A DNA stretch of 8,272 bases from contig PMJK01000122.1 of NCBI GenBank assembly GCA_003158505.1, forward strand, positions 9,268 through 17,539, read 5' to 3'. Shown here piece after piece: positions 1 through 6,126 of the stretch. Every line of letters starts with the position of its first letter. Positions within the stretch are counted from its first letter, which is position 1. Under the pieces are notes generated by a model. It worked only from the letters and a program-made list of their open reading frames with translations, ran no database searches and was not told where the DNA came from. This stretch comes from Holophagaceae bacterium (GTDB lineage: Bacteria; Acidobacteriota; Holophagae; Holophagales; Holophagaceae). The position numbers and the translations under genes are program-made.

Positions 1-826
1 CGGCGCGGTCCACGGAGGCCTTGAACAGGCGCTCGCGGACGGAGCGGTCCGCCAGGGAGGCCAGCGACGGCTGCTGGGTGGTGTTCTGGAGCGGGAGAAC
101 GAACTTCCCCTCCAGGCCACGTGCCTTGGCATCCGCAGCGGCGGCGTCGATCTCCCCATCGGAGAGGCCCTTCAGGCTTGCCCGGTCCGCAAGGACCAGA
201 GCCCCGTCCTTGGTGGCGGCCAGCAGTCGGTTCTGGAACTCGGTGGTGAGCTTCGACTCCTCCTGGTTGAGGGCGCGGAGCGACGTCTGGTCGGAAGCCG
301 CGAGCTGGGCACCGGCGTGGACGAAGTCGCGGTAGTAGCGTTCGACCAACTCCCGGCCCTCGGGCCCGAGCTTGAGGTGGGTGCGCTGCTCGTAGAGGGC
401 CTTCACCCGCGCGAAGAGCTTCGTGTTGAGGTAGATCTCGTCATTGTGCCCCGCCAGCTTCGGGGCCACTTCGGCCTCGATCTTCTGGAGGGCCGGGTTC
501 GTATTGGCCTGGGTGAGGGCAAAGAACACCTTGGTGGTCCGGTTCAGCAGGGCGCCGGCCCGTTCCATGGCCACGAGGGTGTTCTCGAAGGTCGGCGCGG
601 CGGGGTTGTTGGCGATCTTCTGGATCTTGGCCAGCTGCGCCTTCATGCCGGCCTCGATGGCCGGCAGATAGTCGCCGTCGTGGATCTGGTCGAACTGGGG
701 GGCTTGGTAGGGCAGGGGACTGGGTTTCATGAAGGGGGCTCCTGGCGGGGTGCCCGCAACGGCCAGGGCGCAGGCACAGAACACCCAGACCGAGGGAATG
801 AAAAGGGGACGCTGGATCCATGGCAT
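1..826 (-). CDS. dcp: Peptidyl-dipeptidase Dcp (M3 metallopeptidase), N-terminal part, cut by the window edge
   Basis: Reading the minus strand from the ATG at 826 gives 275 uninterrupted codons that run off the left edge. From about residue 37 the protein matches the start of Dcp closely: LPYQAPQFDQIHDGDYLPAI, then KIANNPAAPTFENTLVAME, FFALTQANTNPALQKIE, DEIYLNTKLFARVKALYE and LLAATKDGALVL. Family members are zinc oligopeptidases of about 680-720 residues that remove C-terminal dipeptides. The HEXXH zinc site lies beyond the window and cannot be checked. Residues 8-24 are hydrophobic and followed by AVA-G, so a Sec signal with cleavage near 24/25 is likely and the enzyme is probably periplasmic. 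The start is supported by AGGGAG about 10 bases upstream. A second ATG at 821 is in another frame and is not the start. The gene is divergent from everything else here. Confidence 0.93.
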   Translation of the reverse strand, partial: MPWIQRPLFIPSVWVFCACALAVAGTPPGAPFMKPSPLPYQAPQFDQIHDGDYLPAIEAGMKAQLAKIQKIANNPAAPTFENTLVAMERAGALLNRTTKVFFALTQANTNPALQKIEAEVAPKLAGHNDEIYLNTKLFARVKALYEQRTHLKLGPEGRELVERYYRDFVHAGAQLAASDQTSLRALNQEESKLTTEFQNRLLAATKDGALVLADRASLKGLSDGEIDAAAADAKARGLEGKFVLPLQNTTQQPSLASLADRSVRERLFKASVDRA

Positions 827-1095
827 GACGAGGGTTCTCCCTGGAAAGTGAGCAGCCGATGCCAGTATCCGAGACCTGGTGTGGCCAATCTCAAATGCTA
901 ACGCCCCAGGCCAGGGGTCCGGAGGAACAGATCCAGTCTTCGAGCCGAGTGCCGAGATGATCGGGGACACTCCGGGGTGAGGACGCAGTCCTGCAGCCGG
1001 AGCCCGGAGTCATCCTGTGACCATCCTGGAAATTCCTGGACGGGGCGGGCAGGGGATCCCCGGGGCGAGGTACCCTGGGATCTTCCCGGAGTTCC
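827..1095. other. Divergent intergenic region without a recognisable gene
   Basis: This stretch separates the minus-strand dcp gene from the plus-strand DUF2062 gene. Several overlapping ORFs exist on both strands, but their translations are proline-, arginine- and glycine-rich shadows with no family resemblance and no convincing ribosome site. It holds the putative dcp promoter. A TACCCT at 1071-1076 could be a -10 for the rightward transcript, but I see no credible -35 at the proper distance from it. Confidence 0.6.
864..894 (-). promoter_or_regulatory. Possible promoter of dcp
   Basis: On the minus strand a TTGAGA (889-894) is followed after 19 bases by GATACT (864-869), about 38 bases before the dcp ATG. 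The -10 is a fair sigma-70 match, but the spacer is longer than the ideal 17, so this is tentative. Confidence 0.35.
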
Positions 1096-1179
1096 ATGCG
1101 CAAGCCCTTCGCCTTCATGGCCACCTCGGCCTGCTTCGTGCGGGACATCCGGTCGTTTCCTGCGTCGGCCAGATCCTGA
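1096..1179 (+). CDS. Possible 27-codon leader peptide coupled to the DUF2062 gene
   Basis: An ATG at 1096 is preceded by CGGAG four bases upstream. It opens a 27-codon ORF (begins MRKPFAFMATSACF, ends SARS) whose TGA at 1177-1179 overlaps the ATG of the next gene as TGATG. The DUF2062 start has no Shine-Dalgarno of its own, so re-initiation by ribosomes finishing this ORF would explain its translation. The product resembles nothing I know and has no obvious run of one amino acid, so classical attenuation is not indicated. It could instead be chance, or the real DUF2062 start may lie elsewhere. Confidence 0.4.
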   Translation: MRKPFAFMATSACFVRDIRSFPASARS

Positions 1180-1646
1180 TGGGCTGGGTGAGGGCACGGA
1201 TCCTGGATCCCATCCTCGGCCTGCTCAGGCATGGGCTCAGTCCGGAGGGGCTGGCCTGGAGCCTGGCGGTGGGCTTCGCCCTGGGCGTCATTCCACTGCT
1301 CGGGGCCTCCACGGTCCTGTGCGTTGGCGTGGCCTTGGCCTTCCGACTGAACCAGCCGGCCATCCAATTGGCCAACTATCTGGCCTATCCGCTCCAGATC
1401 CTCCTACTGTTTCCCTTCATCCGGATGGGTGAGGGACTCTTCGGCACCCATCACGAGACCATTTCCCTGGCCCACATCCAGGCGGCCCTGCGGGCCGATG
1501 CCTGGGGTGCCATTCGGATGTTCTGGACCAGCCTCTGGCATGCCAGCGTGGCTTGGTTGCTGGTGGTACCCATCCCCATGATCCTCCTGGCCTGGGGGCT
1601 CAGGCCAATATTCCGTCGAGCCTTGAAGTCCTTTCGTCGCCCCTGA
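1179..1646 (+). CDS. DUF2062 family small inner-membrane protein
   Basis: The 155-residue product shows the DUF2062 pattern: a short basic start (MGWVRARILDPILGLLRHGL, residues 1-20), a hydrophobic segment GFALGVIPLLGAST, then the family hallmark RLNQPAIQLANYLAYPLQ (about residues 55-72), a second hydrophobic stretch to about 85, and a C-terminal transmembrane helix (about 122-145) ending in basic residues. The function of the family is not established. Its members are small multi-helix membrane proteins, sometimes found near glycosyltransferase genes. The reading frame is open back to a GTG at 1017, but residues encoded before 1179 look non-protein-like. Family members normally start just before this conserved region, so I choose ATG 1179. 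There is no clear Shine-Dalgarno there, and the start overlaps the stop of the upstream mini-ORF. The next gene begins 44 bases after its stop. Confidence 0.82.
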   Translation: MGWVRARILDPILGLLRHGLSPEGLAWSLAVGFALGVIPLLGASTVLCVGVALAFRLNQPAIQLANYLAYPLQILLLFPFIRMGEGLFGTHHETISLAHIQAALRADAWGAIRMFWTSLWHASVAWLLVVPIPMILLAWGLRPIFRRALKSFRRP

Positions 1647-1660
1647 ACCGCGGCTAGGCT
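1632..1660 (+). promoter_or_regulatory. Weak candidate promoter for the ABC operon
   Basis: TAGGCT (1655-1660) is a fair -10 located 30 bases before the adaptor ATG. The hexamer 17 bases upstream, TTTCGT (1632-1637), overlaps the end of the DUF2062 gene and is a poor -35. The operon might instead be read through from the DUF2062 transcript. Confidence 0.3.
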
Positions 1661-1690
1661 GATGGGGCTTGGATTGATGGAGTCCTTGAC

Positions 1691-2797
1691 ATGAGCGATC
1701 TCCCGGTGCGCAAACCGGCCGTCATCCGCAAGCGGTTTCCCCTGGGCTGGCTGGTGCTCGGCCTCCTGGGGCTGGCGGTCGCGGTCTTCGTGGTGATCCG
1801 GAAGAACGCGCCGGTCCTGCTCTCCGTCACCACCCCCACGGTATTCAGGGCCGGTGAACGCAATCCTTTGGTGAGCGCCTCGGGGTATCTGGTCGCCCGT
1901 CATCGGGCCACGCTCTCCGCCAAGGTCCCGGGCCGCCTGGACTGGTTGGGCGTGGAGGAGGGCAGCCGAGTTCAGAAGGGCCAGATCATCGCCAGACTCG
2001 AATCCCCGGACCTGGTGGCCACCCGGGACCAGACCGCCGTGAACCTGGAGCAGGCCGAGGCGGACCTCGTGAGGGGCGAGGCGCTCTGCAAGGAGGGCAT
2101 CCTCGATCGCTCCAGCCTGGAACACCTTCGGACCAACAAGGCCTCGCTGGCGGCGCAGCTGCGCTACATGGACGCCACCCTGGAGAACATGGTGCTGCGG
2201 GCCCCCTTCACGGGCACGGTCACCCAGAAACTCTCCGAGGTGGGCGAGACCGTGAGCCCGGGGACGGCGGGTGGCGCCAACGCCATCAATGCCGTGGCCG
2301 TGCTGGCGGACTTCGATTCCCTCGAGGTGGAAGTGGAGGTGAGCGAGAACGGCATTACGAAGCTCCGCAAGGGCATGCCCGTGGAGATCCGGGTGGATGC
2401 CCTGGAGGCTGAGGCCGGCGCCAAGCCCCTGCGGGGCGAACTGCGGGAGATCTATCCCACCTCCAACCGCCAGAAGGCCGTGGTCCTGGTCCGGGTGGCG
2501 TTCAAGGAAAAGAACCCCTACCTGGTCCCCGACATGGGGGCCAAGGTGACCTTCCTGGGCGAACCCTATCCCAAGGACGTGCTGATTCTGGGCCGGGAAC
2601 AGGTCGTGCGGAGGAAGGGCCAACCCTTCGTGTGGGTGCTGGAGCAGGGGCTGGCTGTGCTGAAACCCATCACCATCGTGGCGGAGAATCCCATCGGCTA
2701 CGAAGTGACCGGTCTCGAGCCGGGGACCAGCCTGCTGGTACTGCTCTCCGACACCAAGCTCGAACCGGGCACCAAGGTGAGGGTGAAGGACCGATGA
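1691..2797 (+). CDS. Periplasmic adaptor (HlyD/MacA-type membrane fusion protein) of an ABC exporter
   Basis: The 368-residue protein has the membrane-fusion layout. Residues 1-17 are basic and cytoplasmic, and 18-36 form one transmembrane anchor. The first half of a lipoyl/barrel-sandwich domain follows (SASGYLVARHRATLSAKVPG, then GVEEGSRVQKGQIIARLESP). Next come a short alpha-hairpin (about 108-165), the returning lipoyl half with the typical VLRAPFTGTV (168-177), a beta-barrel (LADFDSLEVEVEVSE, then KGMPVEIRVDA) and a C-terminal membrane-proximal domain. Such adaptors sit on the periplasmic side of MacB-like permeases and link them to an outer-membrane channel or hand over substrate. The hairpin is short, so it may not reach a TolC-type channel unaided. 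ATG 1691 is chosen because GGAG lies eight bases upstream (1679-1682). The stop overlaps the ATPase start (ATGA), so the two are translationally coupled. Confidence 0.92.
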   Translation: MSDLPVRKPAVIRKRFPLGWLVLGLLGLAVAVFVVIRKNAPVLLSVTTPTVFRAGERNPLVSASGYLVARHRATLSAKVPGRLDWLGVEEGSRVQKGQIIARLESPDLVATRDQTAVNLEQAEADLVRGEALCKEGILDRSSLEHLRTNKASLAAQLRYMDATLENMVLRAPFTGTVTQKLSEVGETVSPGTAGGANAINAVAVLADFDSLEVEVEVSENGITKLRKGMPVEIRVDALEAEAGAKPLRGELREIYPTSNRQKAVVLVRVAFKEKNPYLVPDMGAKVTFLGEPYPKDVLILGREQVVRRKGQPFVWVLEQGLAVLKPITIVAENPIGYEVTGLEPGTSLLVLLSDTKLEPGTKVRVKDR

Positions 2798-3492
2798 ACG
2801 GGGAGCCGATCATCCGCCTGCGAGGCGTGGCGAAGAGCTACTACCGCGAGGCGCTGGAGATTCCGGTGCTCCAGGGCATCGACCTGGACATCCCAGCCGG
2901 CGGCTACTACGCCCTCATGGGCCCCAGCGGCAGCGGCAAGACCACCCTCCTCAACCTCATCGCCGGGATCGACCGGCCCACGGGCGGCGAGCTGGAGGTC
3001 TGCGGGTTCGCGCTGAATGGCCTCGATGACGACGAACTGGCGGGATGGCGGTCCGCCTACGTGGGCTTCATCTTCCAGAACTACAACCTGGTCCCGGTAC
3101 TCACCGCCTTCGAGAACGTGGAACTCCCCCTGCTGCTGACCCCCATGGGTCGCCGGGAACGGCGGGAGAAGGTGGAGGAGGCCATGGAGCGGGTGAACCT
3201 GATGGACCGCATGGAGAACTACCCGCGGCAGCTCTCGGGGGGGCAGGAACAGCGGGTGGCCGTGGCCCGGGCCATCGTGAGCAACCCGGAGCTGCTGGTC
3301 GCGGACGAGCCCACGGGCGCCCTGGACTCGAAGAACGCCGAGGAGATCATGGCCCTGCTGGAGGGGCTGAACCGCGAGCTCGGCAAGACCATCGTCATGG
3401 TCACTCACGATCCGAAAGCAGCGCATCACGCGAAACATCAAATCCACCTCGAGAAGGGTGTGCTGGACCGGACCATCGAGGTGAACCGGTGA
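2794..3492 (+). CDS. ABC transporter ATP-binding protein, MacB/LolD class
   Basis: This 232-residue protein is a complete nucleotide-binding subunit. Walker A is GPSGSGKTT (residues 43-51), the Q-loop is Q95 in FIFQNYNLVP, the signature is LSGGQ (147-151) followed by EQRVAVARA, Walker B is LLVADE (167-172) with the D-loop GALDS after it, and the switch histidine is H205 in VTHD. All catalytic positions are intact. The length and the NYNLVP and ADEPTGALD wording place it in the family of free-standing ATPases that drive FtsX-type permeases (LolD, the MacB ATPase domain, DevA). It powers export or mechanotransmission by the two permeases encoded just downstream. ATG 2794 overlaps the adaptor stop as ATGA and follows an AAGGA. 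The frame stays open upstream to 2632, but that stretch is a shadow of the adaptor gene. Confidence 0.96.
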   Translation: MNGEPIIRLRGVAKSYYREALEIPVLQGIDLDIPAGGYYALMGPSGSGKTTLLNLIAGIDRPTGGELEVCGFALNGLDDDELAGWRSAYVGFIFQNYNLVPVLTAFENVELPLLLTPMGRRERREKVEEAMERVNLMDRMENYPRQLSGGQEQRVAVARAIVSNPELLVADEPTGALDSKNAEEIMALLEGLNRELGKTIVMVTHDPKAAHHAKHQIHLEKGVLDRTIEVNR

Positions 3493-3496
3493 GACC

Positions 3497-4654
3497 ATGC
3501 GATTTCTCCACCTGATCCTGCGGTCCTTCTTCCGCTCGAAACGGAGGACGGTGCTGACGATCCTCTCCATCACGGTGTCCGTGGCGCTGGTGGCCATCCT
3601 CCAGAGTGTTCTCGCGACCCTGGATGGCTTCGCGAACAATCCCGAGGCCTCCAACCGGATCGTGGTGCGGCACAAGGTGTCCATCACCAACATGCTTCCC
3701 GTCAGGTACGAGGATTGGATCCGGCAGCAGCCCGAGGTCGAAGCGGTGATGGGCCTCCAGTGGTTCCAGGGGGTCTACATCGACCGCCGGAACTTCTTCC
3801 CCAACTTCGCCAGCGAGGCGGAGTACGTGACCGCGATCTTCAAGGAGGAGATCGTGGACTACTCGGACACCCAGTACCGGGATTTCCTTAGGGACCGGAA
3901 CGGATGCATCGTGGGCAGGGCCCTGGCCGACAAGTTCGGCTGGAAGGTCGGGGATGTGATCTCGCTGCAGAGCGAGATCTTCCCCCTCACCGTGCGGCTC
4001 ACGGTGAGGTGCATCTTCAAATCCAAGCGCGCTTCGGATGAGATGGGGCTGCATTTCCATTTCAAATTGCTTGAGGAAGGCGTGTTCTACATGAAGGGGC
4101 GCACCGGGAACTTCTTTGTGCGGGTCCGGCACCCCGAGGATGTCCCCAAGATCATCGAGCGGATCGACCGGCATTTCAGGGACGCGGTGGAACCCACCCT
4201 CAGCGAGACCGAGAACGCCTTTCAACTCGAATTCCTCAAGATGATGGGGAACTACACCGCCATCATCCAGATGATCACCGGGGCGGTGCTGGTGGCCATC
4301 CTCATCGTCACGGCCAACACCATGGCCATGGCCATCCGCGAGCGGACCACCGAGATCGCGGTATTCCGCGCCATGGGGTTCCGGACCGGGCAGATCCTCT
4401 TCCTCCTCATGGGCGAAGGGATCCTGCTCTCCGTCCTGGGGGGAGGGTTCGGGCTGGGGCTGGCTTGGATCATGGCGGGTGCGATCCGCAATGTGGCGGG
4501 GACCTTCCTTCCCTACCTCCAGAACTTCTCCATCGACCTCGGCACCATGGCGCTCTGCTTCCAGGCCACCCTCGGGGTGGGCATCCTGTCCACGTTCATC
4601 CCGGCCTACCGGGCCACGCGGCGGCCCATCGTCGATGGGTTGAGGAGCCTATGA
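3497..4654 (+). CDS. ABC transporter permease, FtsX/MacB family, first subunit
   Basis: The 385-residue product has the standard four-helix FtsX/MacB topology. A basic N-terminus (RSFFRSKRR, 9-17) leads into TM1 (about 18-40). A large periplasmic MacB-like domain follows (about 41-245), then TM2 (about 253-278), the conserved cytoplasmic loop RERTTEIAVFRAMGFR (281-296) that contacts the ATPase, TM3 (about 300-330), and TM4 (about 346-370) ending in PAYRATRRPIVDGLRSL. In this family ATP hydrolysis is coupled to movements of the periplasmic domain rather than to a channel through the membrane. It starts four bases after the ATPase stop, with GGTGAG just before the ATG, and its stop overlaps the start of the second permease. 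Its tail differs clearly from that of the second permease, so the pair is heterodimeric and not a recent duplication. Confidence 0.93.
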   Translation: MRFLHLILRSFFRSKRRTVLTILSITVSVALVAILQSVLATLDGFANNPEASNRIVVRHKVSITNMLPVRYEDWIRQQPEVEAVMGLQWFQGVYIDRRNFFPNFASEAEYVTAIFKEEIVDYSDTQYRDFLRDRNGCIVGRALADKFGWKVGDVISLQSEIFPLTVRLTVRCIFKSKRASDEMGLHFHFKLLEEGVFYMKGRTGNFFVRVRHPEDVPKIIERIDRHFRDAVEPTLSETENAFQLEFLKMMGNYTAIIQMITGAVLVAILIVTANTMAMAIRERTTEIAVFRAMGFRTGQILFLLMGEGILLSVLGGGFGLGLAWIMAGAIRNVAGTFLPYLQNFSIDLGTMALCFQATLGVGILSTFIPAYRATRRPIVDGLRSL

Positions 4655-5877
4655 TGGCCTTGCTCTACGTCATCCTGGTGCCCTATCTGGCCTGGCTGAT
4701 CTGGGCCGCCATCCGCTACCCCGTCCCCCTCAGCTACAACTGGCGCAGCCTCTGGCAGAGGAAGGTCAGCACCTGCAGCACGGCCGGGGCCATCGGCGTG
4801 GTGGTGGCCATCTTCGTGGTGGTGCTCTCCCTGGATCAGGGGCTGTCCCGGGCCTTCGTCAGCAGCGGTCGCAGCGACCAGGCCATCGTCATTCGGACCA
4901 ATTCCCGGGTGGAGCTCAGCAGCACTATCGAGCGGGACAAGATGCGGATCCTCAAGACCTCACCCCTGGTGGCTGAGGACGCGACTGGGCCGCTGATCTC
5001 CTCGGAATGCGTGGTCGTGCGCTCGCTCGACAAAGCGGATGGGAATGGAACCGCCAATGTGTCGGTGCGGGGACTGGAACCCGCGGGCATCCGGATGAGG
5101 GACCAGGTCAAGCTGGTGGAGGGGCGGTGGATCGCCCCAGGCCTGAACGAGATGGTGGTGCCCAGGCGCATGCAGAGCCGGTTCGCGGGGCTGCGGCTCG
5201 GCCAGAAGCAGACCTTCGGCGGCCGGACCTGGGAAGTGGTGGGGGTCTTCGACGGAGCTGGCTCGGCCTTCGACAGCGAGATCTGGGTGGATGTCGTGGC
5301 CCTCATGCAGGCCTACAAACGCACCATGTTTTCGAGCGCCCTGGTGCGGCTGCGGAGCGCGGAACAGGTCCCGGGCTTCGCGCAGATGGTGGACCAGGAC
5401 AAGCGGCTGAAGTTAGAGGTCCGGGCCGAACCCGAGTACTACGCCGACCAGACCGAGGCCGGCCAGCCCATCCGCATCCTGGGCAACCTCATCACCGTGA
5501 TCCTCACGGTGGGGGCCATCTTCGCGGCCATGAACACCATGTACGCCTCCGTGGCGAGCCGGACCCAGGAGATCGGCACGCTGCGGGCCCTCGGGTTCCG
5601 GCAGCACGAGATCATGGCCAGCTTCCAGTGGGAGGCCCTCATGCTCTGCGGCCTGGGAGGCGTGGCCGGGGTCCTCCTCTCCCTGGGCTTCAACGGGATC
5701 CAGACAGGCGCCACGAACTTCCAGACCTTTTCGGACGTAAGCTTCGCCTTCCTGATCACCCCCGCCCTCATGGCGAAGGGCCTGGCCTTCAGCCTGTTCA
5801 TGGGGTTGGCCGGTGGAGGGCTGCCGGCCTGGCGGGCCAGCCGCATTCCATTGACGGAGGCGATGAAGGGGGGTTGA
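4651..5877 (+). CDS. ABC transporter permease, FtsX/MacB family, second subunit with an extra N-terminal helix
   Basis: The 408-residue protein is a second FtsX-type permease. It carries an extra N-terminal helix (about 3-21, LLYVILVPYLAWLIWAA) before the usual basic segment NWRSLWQRK (30-38) and TM2 (about 44-62). A periplasmic MacB-like domain spans about 65-270. TM3 (about 276-300), the ATPase-contact loop SRTQEIGTLRALGFRQHEI, TM4 (about 328-350) and TM5 (about 372-392) follow, and the protein ends in PAWRASRIPLTEAMKGG (392-408). The N-terminus is cytoplasmic in a four-helix homologue, so five helices would place it in the periplasm. ATG 4651 overlaps the previous stop (ATGA). ATG 4654, in the same frame, lies at a better distance from GAGGAG (4642-4647), so the start is uncertain by one codon. 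The last 17 codons are duplicated 180 bp downstream. Confidence 0.92.
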   Translation: MMALLYVILVPYLAWLIWAAIRYPVPLSYNWRSLWQRKVSTCSTAGAIGVVVAIFVVVLSLDQGLSRAFVSSGRSDQAIVIRTNSRVELSSTIERDKMRILKTSPLVAEDATGPLISSECVVVRSLDKADGNGTANVSVRGLEPAGIRMRDQVKLVEGRWIAPGLNEMVVPRRMQSRFAGLRLGQKQTFGGRTWEVVGVFDGAGSAFDSEIWVDVVALMQAYKRTMFSSALVRLRSAEQVPGFAQMVDQDKRLKLEVRAEPEYYADQTEAGQPIRILGNLITVILTVGAIFAAMNTMYASVASRTQEIGTLRALGFRQHEIMASFQWEALMLCGLGGVAGVLLSLGFNGIQTGATNFQTFSDVSFAFLITPALMAKGLAFSLFMGLAGGGLPAWRASRIPLTEAMKGG

Positions 5878-5880
5878 GGC
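5825..5880 (+). repeat. Direct repeat copy 1: 3' end of the second permease gene
   Basis: These 56 bases, covering the last 17 permease codons and the stop, match 6005-6060 at 48 of 56 positions with no gaps. The identical core includes TGGCGGGCCAGCC and TGACGGAGGCGATGAAGGG. The offset is exactly 180 bp, which is 60 codons. Confidence 0.9.
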
Positions 5881-6004
5881 GGCTGGCCCTGCCGCGCAGC
5901 CTGCGCCTGCGGCTTGGCTTTGCGGAGGCCGGCTTATGCTCAGCCCGCCGGGTGCCCGGCTCGGAACGCGGCACTGCCGCGTCCCTCGCCACCCGGCTGG
6001 GCTT
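5881..6004. repeat. GC-rich spacer with inverted repeats between the two permease tails
   Basis: The spacer holds two clear palindromes: GCCGGG-TG-CCCGGC (5947-5960) and ACGCGGCA-C-TGCCGCGT (5966-5982, eight-base arms, one-base centre). It also starts an imperfect direct repeat: 5910-5933 matches 5994-6017 at 18 of 24 positions, 84 bp apart. In the permease frame there is no stop codon from 5878 to the end of copy 2. I recognise no protein or RNA family. It could be a dispersed palindromic intergenic element, which only a genome comparison would show. Confidence 0.5.
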
Positions 6005-6060
6005 CGCCCTGGCGGGCCAGCCATATCCCGCTGACGGAGGCGATGAAGGGAGGGTGAGGC
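6005..6060 (+). pseudogene. Direct repeat copy 2: detached permease C-terminus (relic)
   Basis: Read in the permease frame this copy encodes PWRASHIPLTEAMKGG and a TGA at 6055-6057, nearly identical to the true permease tail. Seven codons differ. Five changes are synonymous (ATT/ATC, CCA/CCG, TTG/CTG, GGG/GGA, GGT/GGG) and two are not (A to P, R to H). That pattern suggests it once ended a working homologous permease gene whose body was lost, or that it is a recombination scar between paralogues. It has no start codon or ribosome site of its own, so it is probably not expressed as a protein. Confidence 0.6.
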
Positions 6061-6062
6061 AG

Positions 6063-6091
6063 TTGACAGCCATCGTTTTGCGAGGCACATT
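6063..6091 (+). promoter_or_regulatory. Promoter of the padR-HAAS gene pair
   Basis: A perfect -35 TTGACA (6063-6068) is followed after 17 bases by CACATT (6086-6091), a weaker -10 matching three of six positions. Transcription would start near 6098, about 30 bases before the padR start codon. The promoter begins six bases after the stop of the permease-tail relic. Confidence 0.6.
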
Positions 6092-6101
6092 GAAGGGTGC
6101 C
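6084..6101. promoter_or_regulatory. Candidate PadR operator
   Basis: GGCAC (6084-6088) and GTGCC (6097-6101) form a perfect five-base inverted repeat separated by eight bases. It overlaps the predicted -10 and start point of the padR promoter. PadR-family operators commonly have the same geometry (short arms around an eight-base centre), so autorepression is likely. I do not find the same repeat upstream of the transporter operon at 1691. Confidence 0.45.
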
Positions 6102-6126
6102 ATTTTCTCCTAACCCGGAGGCCTTT

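Noticed and set aside
441..821. Minus-strand ORF of 126 codons starting MDPASPF
   Set aside because: It is a frame-shifted shadow of dcp. The frame from 826 gives clear Dcp sequence, while this one is proline/arginine-rich without family resemblance.
1271..1284. 14-base identity GGGCTTCGCCCTGG shared with 5999-6012, considered as a dispersed repeat
   Set aside because: At 1271 it encodes conserved DUF2062 residues, and the motif is GC-rich and self-complementary. A chance match is the simpler explanation without genome-wide counts.
1451..2623. Long minus-strand ORF of 390 codons opposite the adaptor gene
   Set aside because: It is antisense to well-conserved adaptor and DUF2062 sequence, rich in His/Gly/Gln as expected for shadows of high-GC genes, and has no recognisable domain.
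5966..5982. Spacer palindrome as an intrinsic terminator of the ABC operon
   Set aside because: The stem has a one-base centre and no following T-run, so it does not fit a Rho-independent terminator. Where the operon transcript ends is not visible.
5007..6113. Plus-strand ORF of 368 codons across the end of permease 2 and the repeat region
   Set aside because: It overlaps permease 2 in another frame and its composition (Arg/Gly/Pro/His) is that of a shadow. The PadR upstream region contradicts a real gene here.
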